Positions 12,130 through 23,900 are shown, numbered from the stretch's first letter. The stretch: DNA of 64,000 nucleotides from Portulaca oleracea (GCA_029582165.1 CM055870.1:48068513-48132512); one strand, 5' to 3'. Numbers and translations are program-made. Notes: generated from the letters alone by a model not told the origin.

Positions 12130-13025
12130 TGACTTGAAGTGGTATGCCAACAATGTTGGTGACATAATCATCTACATTGACTTGAAGGTCACTAACAGTT
12201 GTAAGTATGAAAGTTAGTGTCGCTTGACACAAGATTTTGTTGGCTCTACACTCATATAATGAATTACTTAGGAGTCATTGAAATTTATGACTTGAGTGTC
12301 CATATGCTTGATGACTTAGGAGTTATGGATTTAGGTAACTTGAGAGTTTCCTATCTTGGTCAATTGTGTTGACTTAGAAATCTTTTGGCTTAAGTATCCG
12401 CTTGCATTGACTTGAAAATCTGTGATTTAGTTGGCTTGTGAGTCTTTTTGTAATGACTTGAAAGTCATTGATGACAACTTGAGAGTCTATTCATGTAGAC
12501 GTAGAAGTCAAATTGTTTATGACTTGAGAGGCTTTGATGATGACTTGGGAGTCTGTATATGTAGACCTAGAAGTCAAATTGATCATGAATTGTGAGTCTT
12601 CATGATGACTTGAGAGTCCTTTGATCATGACTGGAGAGTCTTCAGTGATTTGGTAGAATTAAAGTCTTTGGTGATTTGGTAGACTTAAGAGTCTTATGTG
12701 ATGATTTGGAAGTCTACTGATGATGATTTGAGCGTCTTTTTCTTGTAATGACTTGGAAGTATGTTGATGATGACTTGAGAGTCTTTTGGTAATGACTTGA
12801 AAGTCTTTGGTCATTTGATAGACTTGTGAGTCTTGTGTGTCAACTTGGGAGTCTCTTGATTAAGTTGACTTGGGAGTCATTGATGATGACTTGGAAGCTC
12901 TTGTGTACTTGGGAGTTTTTTTTATATTTTTTTATGATGACTTGGAAATCTTGTGGTGACTTGAAAGTCTATGATGATCACTTAAAAGTTTTTTATTGCT
13001 CGAGTCCCTTTTTTTTTAGTTGACT
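12130..13025. repeat. Degenerate minisatellite based on TGACTTGAGAGTC
   Basis: About 0.9 kb is built from diverged units of the form TGACTTGRGAGTCTTTGATGA, with unit lengths of roughly 20-35 bp. The core TGACTTG...AGTC recurs in the gypsy LTR near 16160-16265, so the array probably belongs to that element. There is no gene in it. Confidence 0.85.
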
Positions 13026-13070
13026 GTCCTTTGCCCCCTAGGGTTTTCTTTCTCCTTACATGCGTCGCAT

Positions 13071-14489
13071 CTAGCCAAACTCGTCAGTGTCTTCTCCATC
13101 TAGCGCGATTTTTCCTTCCTTCACTAGTTGCATGATTCGCTCTTTGAAAGCTCTGCATTTTTCTAATGGGTGACCAACAATCTTGTGGTATTTACAATAC
13201 TTATGATTGCTCACTCTTCCTAGTTCTTCAGGGAGCTTTGGCTCAGGGAGTTCCATAAGTCCCTTTTCAAGGAGTTTGTCCAACATTTCTGGTGCATCAG
13301 AGTAAAAAAAAACAATAGTCATTTTCTTCAATCATAGGGTTTCTTCTTGGCATATCTTCATAAGAACTTATGGATCCACTAGTTGGCAATCGTAAACTCC
13401 ATGTCATGAGCTTGTGTCACCAAGTCTTGAAAACTCTTAGGCTTGTTTGCTTGCAAGGCATAAAGTATGTTCCAATCCATTCCTCGAGTACACATGTCGA
13501 CCGTAGAGGTTTCTGACAGACGATCCTTGCACATTAGGGAAAGAGCAAGCCAACGGTTGATGTAGTCAACAACTGGCTCATCACCCAAATGTTTGGTGTT
13601 CGTCAATTCTGTCATGCTAATGATACAACTCGTGCTGTAGAAACGATCTAAAAACTCCTCTACCATTTTCCCCTAACTATCGACGGACTCAGATAGAAGA
13701 TTCAAATACCACCCAAATGTGGTTCCTTTCAAGGAGCGTACAAATTGCTTGACTTAGAGATCTCCATTTGTGCCAACATTGTTGCATGTCTCCATAAAGT
13801 GCGCGACATGCTGCTTTGGGTTAACATGTCCATCAAATTGATGAAATTTGGGAGGTTGGTAACCATGTGGCATACGAAGAGTGCTGATTCTTTTAGTATA
13901 TGGCCTAGTGTACCTGTGAGTCCTTGGTGAGGCTTCTCCAAGTTGATCCTTGAGTGCCTTTGCGAGCAAATTTTGCAGTCATTGAGCTTGTCGATGATGA
14001 TGACTTGTCGCCCTTCTTAGACATGTCACTCTCAGCCTCACTTTTGCTAGATTCGTTTTCTCCCTCAATGTCTGAATATTTATGGGGGGATTTTGCTGGT
14101 CCCTGCTTTAATTTCTTCTCCAACTTGGTAATCTTTCTATGTTGACGCTTGATTTTCACGTCCGCCTCTTCGCTCCCTTGAGTAAGTTTTTGTAACATGG
14201 CTTTTATGTTAGCCATTTCTTCTTCTATAGTCATAAGTCCTGTAACTATGACTGACATGGTAACAATATCAGATGACCTTGTTCTACCTTGAATTTCCCT
14301 TACTGTGTCAATGACCTCGTACGTCGTCTTCACCTTTGTTGTGAGATCTTCCTTAGGAGGGACCACATTGGGGGTGTGATCGACATGATCAAGTATGGTG
14401 GAATGAAGACTTTGTGCGACATGACACTCTAAGGTTGCTAGTGCTCCATGAGTAGTAACTTTATTGACTTTTGCCTTGCTTCTTGTCAC
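13071..14489 (-). pseudogene. Ty3/gypsy Gag remnant, frameshifted into at least four pieces
   Basis: In order on the minus strand: 14489-13905, N-terminal, with a basic MTRSKAKVN start and coiled-coil-like ADVKIKRQHRKITKLEKKL; 13969-13754, with PPKFHQFDGHVNPKQHVAHF; 13666-13379, the retrotransposon Gag core with LGDEPVVDYINRWLALSLMC; 13331-13071, with KYCKYHKIVGHPLEKCRAFK, a CX2HX4HX4C-like zinc-binding segment common in this plant Gag family. Each break needs a frameshift or stop, so no capsid can be made. The primer-binding-like site (14661-14680) and an LTR lie upstream. No protease, RT or integrase follows; the DNA to the left is the 12.1-13.0 kb minisatellite. Confidence 0.75.
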
Positions 14490-14660
14490 AACTCTAATGT
14501 TTTATTTACCTGAGTTAGTAACACTTCTCTTGGGTCTTCGCAATAGAGAATCGACATTCTTCCTAGAGGGTAGATTGGTTGACTTCTTCGTAGCCATGTG
14601 TTATTCTTGTAGAGGTTCTTGAAAGTCTTGATTTCAGAGATGGAGACGAGAGGTAGAGAT

Positions 14661-14680
14661 TGTCCCACCGAGCGTGCCAA
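14661..14680 (-). other. Primer-binding-like site of the 13-16 kb gypsy element
   Basis: The minus strand reads TTGGCACGCTCGGTGGGACA directly after an LTR end (AAATT), before the gag remnant. I do not assign the primer tRNA. Confidence 0.5.
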
Positions 14681-14681
14681 A

Positions 14682-16382
14682 ATTTGTAACCACAAATTTT
14701 CGTGTATAAAATTAATTAAGACAGGAAAAATGGACAAATAAAATTTGTCTTAATTTCAAAGAATTTGGGTACAATCTCTATCATATTTGTTACACGACGA
14801 ACAAATAAAAATAATCCTCTGATTCGATCTCTATAGTCTTCAGGAAGGAGGTCCAACACAGCTTTGAAATAACCCTAGAGGGGGGGGGGTGAATAGGGTT
14901 ATATAGATAATTCTGCACCTTTTAACAACACAACAAGGTTAATAGCACTTTTATAAAATGAAAGATACTTCTTTATTATTCAAACAAAAGTGCTTAGAAA
15001 AAGGAGGTTACAACTCAGCTTAGGTGAAGACTGTGAGGTCCTCAAATAGCTTACTGGGACAAAAGACCTTGCATACGTCTTCTGTACTTGAGGCCTCACA
15101 GAAGAGGCAATTACAGACAGAGAAGAAGATTTCAACGTGAGGCTTCTTCCTCACTTCAATTACTCGACCCTAGAGGTCCTCACCAGTGTCCTCACTGGTT
15201 ACACACAAACTCACCACTAACAATTGTGGCTACACTCAGAATATTAACACAATATTCCTATACTCAAAACTTTCTCACATAAAGTTCCTACTCAGATTTG
15301 CTTGCTTGGAAATCCTTGTTTTTCTTGGAAGAGGTTGCTAGTATATATATGCTTGAGAGCTCTAGACAACAACGACTACTTTCCTTCAACAAAGATTGTT
15401 TCCTTTCTTGGATTGGTCTTCAATCTTCCATATATTTTACAATTACCATGATTTCCTTCCTTTCCTTTTAGTAACTGAAAAAGGTATAATCTGTTATAAT
15501 ATAAATCCAGAAATGGAAGGAATAGAATAAGATTAGGATATGGAAAAACTTCCCTAATTTAATTTTGACAAACAAAATCTTCGCACTGGAACTAGAGGTC
15601 CTCATTGCTGAATACGGTGAGGTCCTCAGATAACATTGAGATTCTTCATTCTACTTCCTTGATTGAAGGTTGTTTCTTTTCTTGAGAGAGACTTTCAATC
15701 TTCTCATTTAGGCAGCTGTTTCTTTCTCTTAATTAAAATCTGATTTTATATCTTCAAAATCTCTTAATTAAAAACTGTAAATAAAATCAGATTACAGATT
15801 ATGAGAAAGATATAGATCTCTAGGGAAGATAAGGGATATTTATATAAAGAAAACTTCCCTGAATTTATATCTTCGGATTTTGTCTTTCAATCAAAAGTAT
15901 GACAGATGCAATGGAGGTCCTCACGCAGACTGTAGTGGAGGTCCTTAGAGGCCAGTAGAGTTTCTTCAAGCTTGATTCTCGATCAAGTTTGTATGGAATC
16001 TCTAGAACAAATGACACATATTGAAGTGCTTGTTATTTAATTTTAGAGAATCTTCTTGAGAGTTGAATTTTTTCTCCCCCTCATGAGAGTGAGTAGAGTC
16101 GTATTTATAGAGGACGGACTCATTCTCTTGGGTGACTAGCCTTTTTGGGCTGTTGACCGGGCCTTGGGTTTGGTTGACTTGACAATCCATTTGACCTTGA
16201 CTTGAATGACTAGATAGTCGGTTTGACTCTGACTTGGTAGTCATCCGAGTTTTGACTTGATAGCCAATTCGAGCCAATTTTAATTAAATAAACTGAATTA
16301 TTTAATTTGGACGAACCAAACTAATCAACTCAATTAATTATTTCATAATTTAGCACCATTTTGGTTTTTTTAAGTGCCTACA
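14682..16382 (-). mobile_element. Ty3/gypsy 5' LTR, interrupted by another LTR
   Basis: On the minus strand it starts TGTAGGCACTTAAAAAAACC at 16382, has a TATA-like CTATAAATACGACTC at about 16094-16108, and runs to the primer site near 14681. The U3 part (16150-16265) carries repeated TTGACTTG...AGTC words. From about 14868 to 15960 it is interrupted by a SIRE-like LTR in the same orientation. Confidence 0.6.
14868..15960 (-). mobile_element. SIRE-like copia LTR (minus orientation) with internal duplication
   Basis: The reverse complement of 14868-15010 matches 11500-11640 (AATAAAGAAGTAT, GTGCTATTAAC, GTGCAGAATTAT, AACCCTATTCACCCCCCC). GAGGTCCTCA words recur throughout, with related but diverged blocks at about 15500-15710 and 15770-15990, so part of the LTR is probably duplicated. 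Boundaries are approximate. Confidence 0.55.
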
Positions 16383-16409
16383 ACCATTCCAGAGGCTGGC
16401 CCACTACTA

Positions 16410-17180
16410 AATATATGTGTATTACCAACCACTATTTTCCAACCAATTTAAAATGGTTGGAAAAACCAACCATTTTAACAACCATTTGATATTCTAACTA
16501 TTTTTCAAAAAAATTAGTAGGAAAAATGGTGGGAAATTCCAACCAATTTTGCTAAAATGGTTGGAAAATTTTCCTACCGTCCTTTTTCCTACTATTTGAA
16601 AATGGTTGGAAAATGGTTGGATTACTAACAATTTTTCCAACCAATTTCAAATGGTAGGAAAAAGGAATTTTGGACGCTAATATACTGAACTTTTGGGGTA
16701 TTGGACAATGCACTGAACTTTGACCTTGGACAATAACGCACTGAACTTTGGGGGGTGTTGGACAATAATGCACTCGAGACAATTTCAACGGTGACGAACT
16801 TGGTGACAATCTTACGTGACAGACCAAGAAGACAAATATTTTTGGCGCAATTAATCTCCTCCACCCGCTATATAGGATTGCCACCTTGTTAGCCATTGCC
16901 AAAATCATACTGAGTGCATTATTGTTCAACACCTCCCAAAGTACAGTGTATTATTGTCCAAGGTCAAAGTTCAGTGCATTATTGTCCAATACCCCAAAAG
17001 TTCAGTATATTAGAATCCAAAAAACCTAGGAAAAATGATGGTAGGAAAAGTTTCCAACCAATTTTAGCGAAATTGGTTGGAATTTCGAACCATTTTTCCC
17101 TCTAAATTTTTTGAAAAATAGTTGGAATATCAAATTGTTGCTAAAATAGTTGGTTTTTCCAACTATTTTAAATTGATATA
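16410..17180. mobile_element. Foldback MITE with roughly 150-bp inverted arms, split by a second MITE
   Basis: The left arm (about 16430-16570) and the reverse complement of the right arm (about 17040-17178) match over most of their length, sharing TTGGAAAAACCAACYATTTT and CTATTTTTCAAAAAA words. The arms are rich in the palindrome CCAACC...GGTTGG. The ends and TSD are unclear. A Mutator-type MITE lies inside at 16664-17026. Confidence 0.75.
16664..17026. mobile_element. Mutator-like MITE (363 bp) with 9-bp TSD
   Basis: Long terminal inverted repeats of over 100 bp start GGAATTTTGGACGC on the left and GGTTTTTTGGATTC on the right, reading inward, and continue CTAATATACTGAACTTTTGG in both. A perfect 9-bp duplication TAGGAAAAA occurs at 16655-16663 and 17027-17035. 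Open frames of 126, 79 and 63 codons here come from the inverted repeats. Confidence 0.9.
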
Positions 17181-17343
17181 CAAGTTGCCCTTTGCCACTT
17201 TCCCTCTTTTAATATATGTCATTGTTTTTTTCCCCTATATCCAATGCATTTTTTAAAATTTTAATTTTTAACACGATATATTTACAAAATTACATTACTT
17301 TTTTTTTTTGTGATAAATAGAATGATAAAAATTTATATTTTAA

Positions 17344-17344
<1 letters not shown>

Positions 17345-17391
<47 letters not shown>
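17345..17391. repeat. (TAA)n microsatellite
   Basis: About 15 uninterrupted TAA trinucleotides. The surrounding 17181-17780 is AT-rich with no gene other than the 3' flank of the laccase. Confidence 0.95.
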
Positions 17392-17612
17392 GTTGATTAT
17401 ATGTGTTTCATTACCACAAGGACATGCTAGTGAAATAAAAAAGTTTTCCATCTATAAGTTGTGAAAGTTAAGAAATGATGACTGTAGTCATTGTAGTAGT
17501 ATTTTGTATTGTCACCATCTTTGAATTGTAAATGAAAACAAACTGGAATAAGTTGTTCAACTGTTCGTTTGATCATTGAAAACCAAATTCACTAGACACT
17601 AGTACCATTATA

Positions 17613-17618
17613 TTTATT
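17613..17618 (-). terminator. Possible polyadenylation signal of the laccase gene
   Basis: The minus strand reads AATAAA about 170 nt beyond the stop codon at 17789. Plant signals are loose and this region is AT-rich, so the assignment is tentative. Confidence 0.35.
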
Positions 17619-17788
17619 CAACGCATCATTAAAAGATAGAAACTAAAATACTGTTGAGCTGCACCTGATACAAACAGGTTGCAGTCTATAAGTTGAAATA
17701 CAAAAGCAGCAAGTGATCAAAAATTCTAGAAAACAAATCACACCAAAAGATTCAAGTTTGATTGTTGAGTTTTGTTATCGGAGGAGGT

Positions 17789-17919
17789 TCAACAGGGAGG
17801 CATGTCAGGTGGCGGTGGCAACAGTTGAGACATCTCATCTTCTCCATCCCTAACGATGAATGTTGTCATCATACCCCACGTAAGATGACGCTCGAAATGG
17901 CAGTGCAAATACCATACTC
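17789..17919 (-). CDS. Laccase exon 6 (last exon)
   Basis: Encodes [16 protein letters not shown] and ends PPPPDMPPC then TGA at 17791-17789. It supplies the HCH motif with the T1 Cys, ligands to the trinuclear centre, and the axial Met. The split Gly codon joins exon 5 (NPG) exactly. The acceptor is TTTTGTAG. Confidence 0.93.
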
Positions 17920-20900
17920 CTACAAAATTACATTCACCCAACCGTATTATTTATATTTTTCATAAAATGTGCATATTCCACGTGGGGTTGATAAAATAGG
18001 GCGACAAAAATTTGACCGACCTGAATGACCGAATTTGATCGACCTGAAAAAATTGGATTTCGGACATGGTTTTTTGACCGAATTTTCATAAATATCACGT
18101 CGTGTAGCTTAGTTGGTAGGGGGAGATGCAACTTGGTCGCGTGGTCAAGTTTGATCCCTCTGGCCTCATCTCCCTCGCCCTGCCGCTGAGTTAGGCGGAA
18201 TGAACTCCTCGATTCAGTGAATGGGGGAGCTGGCGGGGGCCCTCAAGGCAAGGGTTATTGTCATTTTGTCCGAATCAAAATTCGGTCAGGGTCCGGGTTT
18301 GAGATTTTAGATCGAATACCCGAATTGACCAAATCTAATAAGACTCGGACCCGAATTTTTGCCACCCCTGGATAAAATTAGACTATTGTTTGTATTCGTA
18401 CTGTTGATTTAGATATGTAATTTCTAAAGAAAATACTATTAAAAGTTACAAAAATATGAATTATGGACAATTTAAGATTGTTATTAACCATCTTGATTCA
18501 AGACACATATCATTGTTATTTTTAATTTTACTATTTAGGGTGTGTTTGGCGGAATAACGGGTCATTTTCTCTTGAAAAACTTTCATTACATGGGGAATAT
18601 TTTGGTGACCAAGTTGGAGCGTGAAATAATGTGTTCACGTAAAAAAATATTCTCGTTCATTAAATAAAGGAAAATATAGGAAAATATGTTCATGTTGGAA
18701 AAGTGGACTGATTTCTGCATATAATTTTCCCAATAAAAAACTGCGTTAAATTTTGATGAAAACATGCAACAACAAAAATAATACTTTGTCCATTCCATTT
18801 TATTTTTCACATTGAAAATCGTATTAGTCAAACTTTAAAATATTTTGACTATTATTTATCAACACATATAATGACTTGTTAGATAAGATTAATTGATTAC
18901 CACCATTATATATCCTATAACCATTTTTCTAAAGTGTGTCCTAAGGGCATATTTTAGGATGAATTAAATAGTCCATTGGACTTAATTATTTTATGGGGAA
19001 GAGAACCAGTACATGTACTTTTACTTCTAACTATACTTGAACTTAATGATGCATGCATTTCCAATTTGTGTTGGGGCATGCAATGACTTTTCACTTCCCC
19101 CACGTACATCCATGTATTACCCATTGTATTAAAAGATTATTAGTCACAAAATTTGCTTTAGTTGAAGGGAATGTGGAGCTTACCAGTTTCATCATTATCG
19201 TCTAATGGAAGTAAAAGGTAATATCATATGTTATTATAAATCATATTTTTTTATTGTATCAATATGAATTATCTTATTATTTTTTTGTTGATTTAAACGA
19301 AAAGGTATACTATATTTGTTAATTTTTTTTCTCTTGAATGATCAAAATCATAGGTTGAATTATATAAATTTGAATGAGGCTCCCCAAATGAAGATCAAAA
19401 TGAAGGCAATTATTTCGAGCCATTTGTTGGTCATTGACTTCTTAGTGAGGAGGGGGGTTTTAAATTTTATGAAAATTTTGCTAAAAGGAAAGGTTTCTCT
19501 GTTCGTAAGGGTCGATTTTGTGTGTTTAAAACTCTTTTTTAGGGTTAGGGTTAGGGTTTAGGATTTAGGGTTTAGGGTTAGGGTTAGGGTTAGGGTTAGG
19601 GTTTAGGGTTTAGGGTTTAGGGTTAGGGTTAGGGTTAGGGTTCAGGGTTCAGGGTTCAGGGTTTAGGGTTTAGGGTTCAGGTTGAAATGTTGAAGGTTGT
19701 TTTAGATAAATTAAGATTAGCTATTTTGTGTGTTTAAAACTTTTTTTTTTGCTATTATTTCAAATATTCTACATTCATGCAATTTGGTAGAAAATGAGTA
19801 TTTTGATATTTATGTTCTAGACAAATGAAACAATAAATTACTTATGGGTACCCTAAATTTTGGTGAAATGTTTTTCTGGTACCATAACTTTTAAAAACTA
19901 ATTTTGGGGTACCCTAACTTTTAGAATTAGAAATAATTAGGTGAATTTCCGGCCAATGATTAGAATTCACCGGTGAGTTTTAGGCGGGAAATTGATTAAG
20001 TGTTTTTGTGGATGAAAATGCCCTTTGTTTTCATGGACGAAAATGATTTCAATCAATCGAAGTTTCGCCGGAAATTCACCTAGTAATTTCTAATCCTAAA
20101 AGTAAGGGTACCCCAAAATTAGTTTTGAAAAGTTAGGGTACCAAAAAATTGTTTTTTAAAAAGTTAGGGTACCTCTAAGTAATTTTTTGCAAATGAAAAC
20201 TTACATGTGATTAACATGATTACAATTAGTCGTATAGTATATCGGTTAGTATATCAATGGATAATAAGGATGTGGAGGAAGCCAAATGTTATGCACCATA
20301 GAAGTTTGATTAACATTAATGATAATTGGAATATGGAATGAAGAAATTATGGAGAATGCATGCATCAATAACTAAATATACTTTTTCCTATAAAACATTT
20401 AAGTGTAATGAGTTATTTAATGCATCCTAAAATATGCCCTTAGGACACACTATAGAAAAACCGATCCTATAAAAGCATAATATATATTGCAAAAATTACT
20501 TATCGAGTACCGTAAAAGTCAACTAATTAATAATGGTGTGTGTGTGGAAGGAAAATAGAGATAAGAAAGTTTTTATCTAGGGCCCACAACTTTCCTACAA
20601 CTCATGGTAAAAACTTTCCCAAGGTGGGGCTTGGGAAAGTTTTTTCACCTAGTGGGTGGGAAACAATAGCAAAATTGAATTACCAAAAACGCCCCCAAAA
20701 AAATTAGAAAAATGATAAGAAATGAGAATAAATAAGGGTAGTATAGATATTTCAAACATTTTTCCTTAGCAAAGGTAAAGTTTCAACCAAACATAATAAA
20801 AACTTTCCCACATACTTTTCTAGGATTTTAGATGTAAATCAAACACAGTAAAATACACTTTTCCAGAAAATTTTTTTCCATTAAAAACTTTCTCAGGAAA

Positions 20901-23900
20901 AACTTTTCTAAAATTTTTTTTCCTAAGATTTTACCTAACGCACCATAAATAATATAGAACAGATGGAGTACTGATTAACTTACCAGGATTTGAGGCTTGG
21001 AATCTGATAGCAGCCCACCCATTCTTGGGGACAAGAACAGTGTTCTGCTTAGGCGGATCCACCAAGTTAAACTTCCTTCGATCCCTCCGCTTGTTAAAGT
21101 TACCAATTCCTAACCCAACGACCCAGAAACTCTGCCCATGCAGGTGCATGGGATGATCCAATCCAGCCACCAAAGTTGTGTCCTGAAATATAACCTCCAC
21201 ATTCGTATTGTACCTAAAAACCTTCACTAGTGTGTCAAATTTAGGCATCAAGTATCGCAAATCTTGGTACTCCGCCGTGTAGTTGAACACCACATGAGGA
21301 TGACTAGGAAACCTCTTCTTATACACCCCCTTGATGTGGAAGTAGTACGCCTCGAGTATGTCGATGTCGGGGAGGACGAAGCTGTTGTTTGTCATGCTCG
21401 CGGCGAATCTGCTCCCGTTGGGACCCTCGCACGCGTTGTTCGGACAGGGAACGAGGTTCATTGAGATCGGGGTGAATATGTGGTGGTCCACTTTCTGGGG
21501 GACCTTGGACGGATGGTCGTTGTTGTCTAGGCTTCGGAGGCTGCTGGTGAAGGAAAACGACGCGTTTGTGTTGTTGTAGTAAGGAAGGGAAGGTAATAGA
21601 GGTGTTGACAATTGGTCATAGGAATTGTCTTTGTAGTGTAGGATTGCGGTTGTTGTGGTGTTGTCGAAACTGACATTGACACCGCTCGCGTACGCCCTGG
21701 CCGCTAAGTAGTAGCGGCCAGGCTGCTGGTTAGCGTGGACGAGACAATCCATGGTCTGGCCGGGGGCCAAGACGATGTAGTCCCTTGTTAAGGGCTTCGT
21801 GTAGCTCGCGTCGGTTGCCACCACGGTCAACGGGTGGTTCGCGATCGACACGAACAGGGGTTGGTTCATGTCTGCATTGATCATGCGGAGTAGCAGTCTC
21901 TCCCCATGACACACAAACATTTTGAAGGTTTCTGCGCATCATGAAAACAAGTTAATTTTAGGTACATACACCTTGGTCTATTTAGCTTGCATGGTCGTCC
22001 ATGTCCCACGTTTTTTGTTATAAAACTTGGGGGCATATAAACTTAGGAATAAGGAAAAATGAAAAAGTAAATTTTTAGTTATAAGGTCTATCTTACTAGA
22101 TAGACCAGTATCTACCTAAGAAATTACCCAAGAAATTAAATAGAGTCTTAGATGTGACAATTTGCAATAAGTGGGATTCAAATATGTTACATCATGCAAT
22201 GACAACAATTTGTATTGTGGAGAATTCCTTTATGCTACTCCCCACACAAACATTTTGAAGGTTAATTTCTACGGTCATAAAAACGAGTTATTCTTTAGCC
22301 TATTTAGCCTGGTAGTCCCTCTTTCCCCATGAAAGTACAGTAATAGTAGTAAATGACACAATACAATATGTAATATAGGGGAAGTTTTATTGCAGAATGA
22401 TAAATTATTGCAGAATGCTAATAGTTATCCTTGTTCCTATGTCATGGATCCATAATGCACAAGTGCACACTTATATCGGTCTCAGTATAGGTAAATTTTC
22501 CATGTACATGTACATATATAGATATGCATATGATTGTATGCATATGAAAAACATGATTTCGACATAAAAAACAATTTGAAAAATGAAAGCAAAATTATTG
22601 ATGGGCTACAAAATCGACAATAACGATGGCGCGCTCAGGAGCACCATGAGGCTAATTTCTTTCTTTTTTTTTTGTTTGTTTGTGGGTTACCCGTCCCCTT
22701 TTTTTATTTGTTTACTTAAGTAATTTTTTTGTCCCTTATTATTTGTCCCATTTATATTTCAATAACAATTTTACTATTTTTATCCTTAACAAATGACTTT
22801 GAAATCAGTCACTTAACTATAATTGAGGCCACTTTTGTCATTTTGATGTATTTCTTCCCAAATTTTTGTGTTGCATTGGTTTTTTCATTTTTTTCCAAAG
22901 TGACAAAATAAAAAGGGACGAAAGGAGTATGTATTTTGAGGAACTTTTTTTTGATTTTTTTTCCTTGAGGGCAACACTTTTCGTCAATTCACAATATTCA
23001 TTTTAAAAAATTATGAACATTGTGGTATATCTTTATGAACATTCATCTAATGATTATGAGTATTCGTGTTGGAAGTAATGAACATTCATTTACTAGTTTA
23101 TCAGCATTGTACTTTAGGTTTATGAGAATTGTATTTTAGGTTTATGAGCAATCATATACTAACTAGTTTATGCGCATTAGAGTTTAGGACATTATAGTAA
23201 AAGTTTATGAGCATTCTTGTATACATTATGAGCGCCCACATTAAAAATTCTGAACATTATATGGAATATGCTATGAACAATCATATACTAACTAGTTTAT
23301 GCGCATTAGAGTTTAGGACATTATAGTAAAAGTTTATGAGCAGTAATCTTGTATATATTATGAGCATCCACATTACAAATTTTGAACATTATATGGAATA
23401 TGTTATGAGCAAAACAATTAAGGGTTATGAGCATTTTTGTATAGGTTTATGAGCAAAACCGTTACTGATTAGTAACATTATTTTACTGACCTTTGAGCAT
23501 TGTAATTTAAATTTATAAGTATTGTAGCACCAAAACAAAATGGGGAGATGAGTGCATGGGAGCATTGTGCTCTCAAGTTCACCATACAAGCGCTCGAAAA
23601 TCTAAGCTTGTGTACAAGTGTCAAACCCTTAACCTTAGATGCAAACTTCAAGGATAACAAATGTTGGTCTAGGTTGGGTAAACCTCTACAAACATTTAGT
23701 AACATAACATATTTATGGGTCACAAAATATAGGCAGGGGCAGTAATAGTATTCAACTTTTATTCGGTTATGGAAGGAAGACAATACTACCTCCGTTTTTA
23801 TTTATTTGTCACTTAAGAAATTGTGTTAAAAATTTTGACCATTAATATTTTAATTTATATAATGATTTATCATACAAAATTGATGTTATTAGATTTGTAA

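Larger units (their letters stand above)
18921..20463. mobile_element. Mutator-like element (1543 bp) with 9-bp TSD, enclosing a telomere-like array
   Basis: Terminal inverted repeats of about 45 bp begin CCATTTTTCTAAAGTGTGTC on the left and CGGTTTTTCTATAGTGTGTC on the right (inward), and both continue CTAAGGGCATATTTTAGGAT. A perfect 9-bp TSD ATCCTATAA lies at 18912-18920 and 20464-20472. No transposase frame is visible. Inside are the TTTAGGG/TTAGGG array (19538-19679) and a second, nested Mutator-like MITE (19831-20189). The whole lies in laccase intron 5. Confidence 0.88.

Noticed and set aside
18105..18157. Possible tRNA gene (good box A, weak box B)
   Set aside because: No acceptor stem or anticodon arm can be paired; it is better explained as a tRNA-derived SINE.
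19538..19679. Chromosome end or a fusion scar
   Set aside because: The array is internal to a Mutator-like element with intact TSD and lies in an intron, so it is not a terminus; a fusion origin is not needed.
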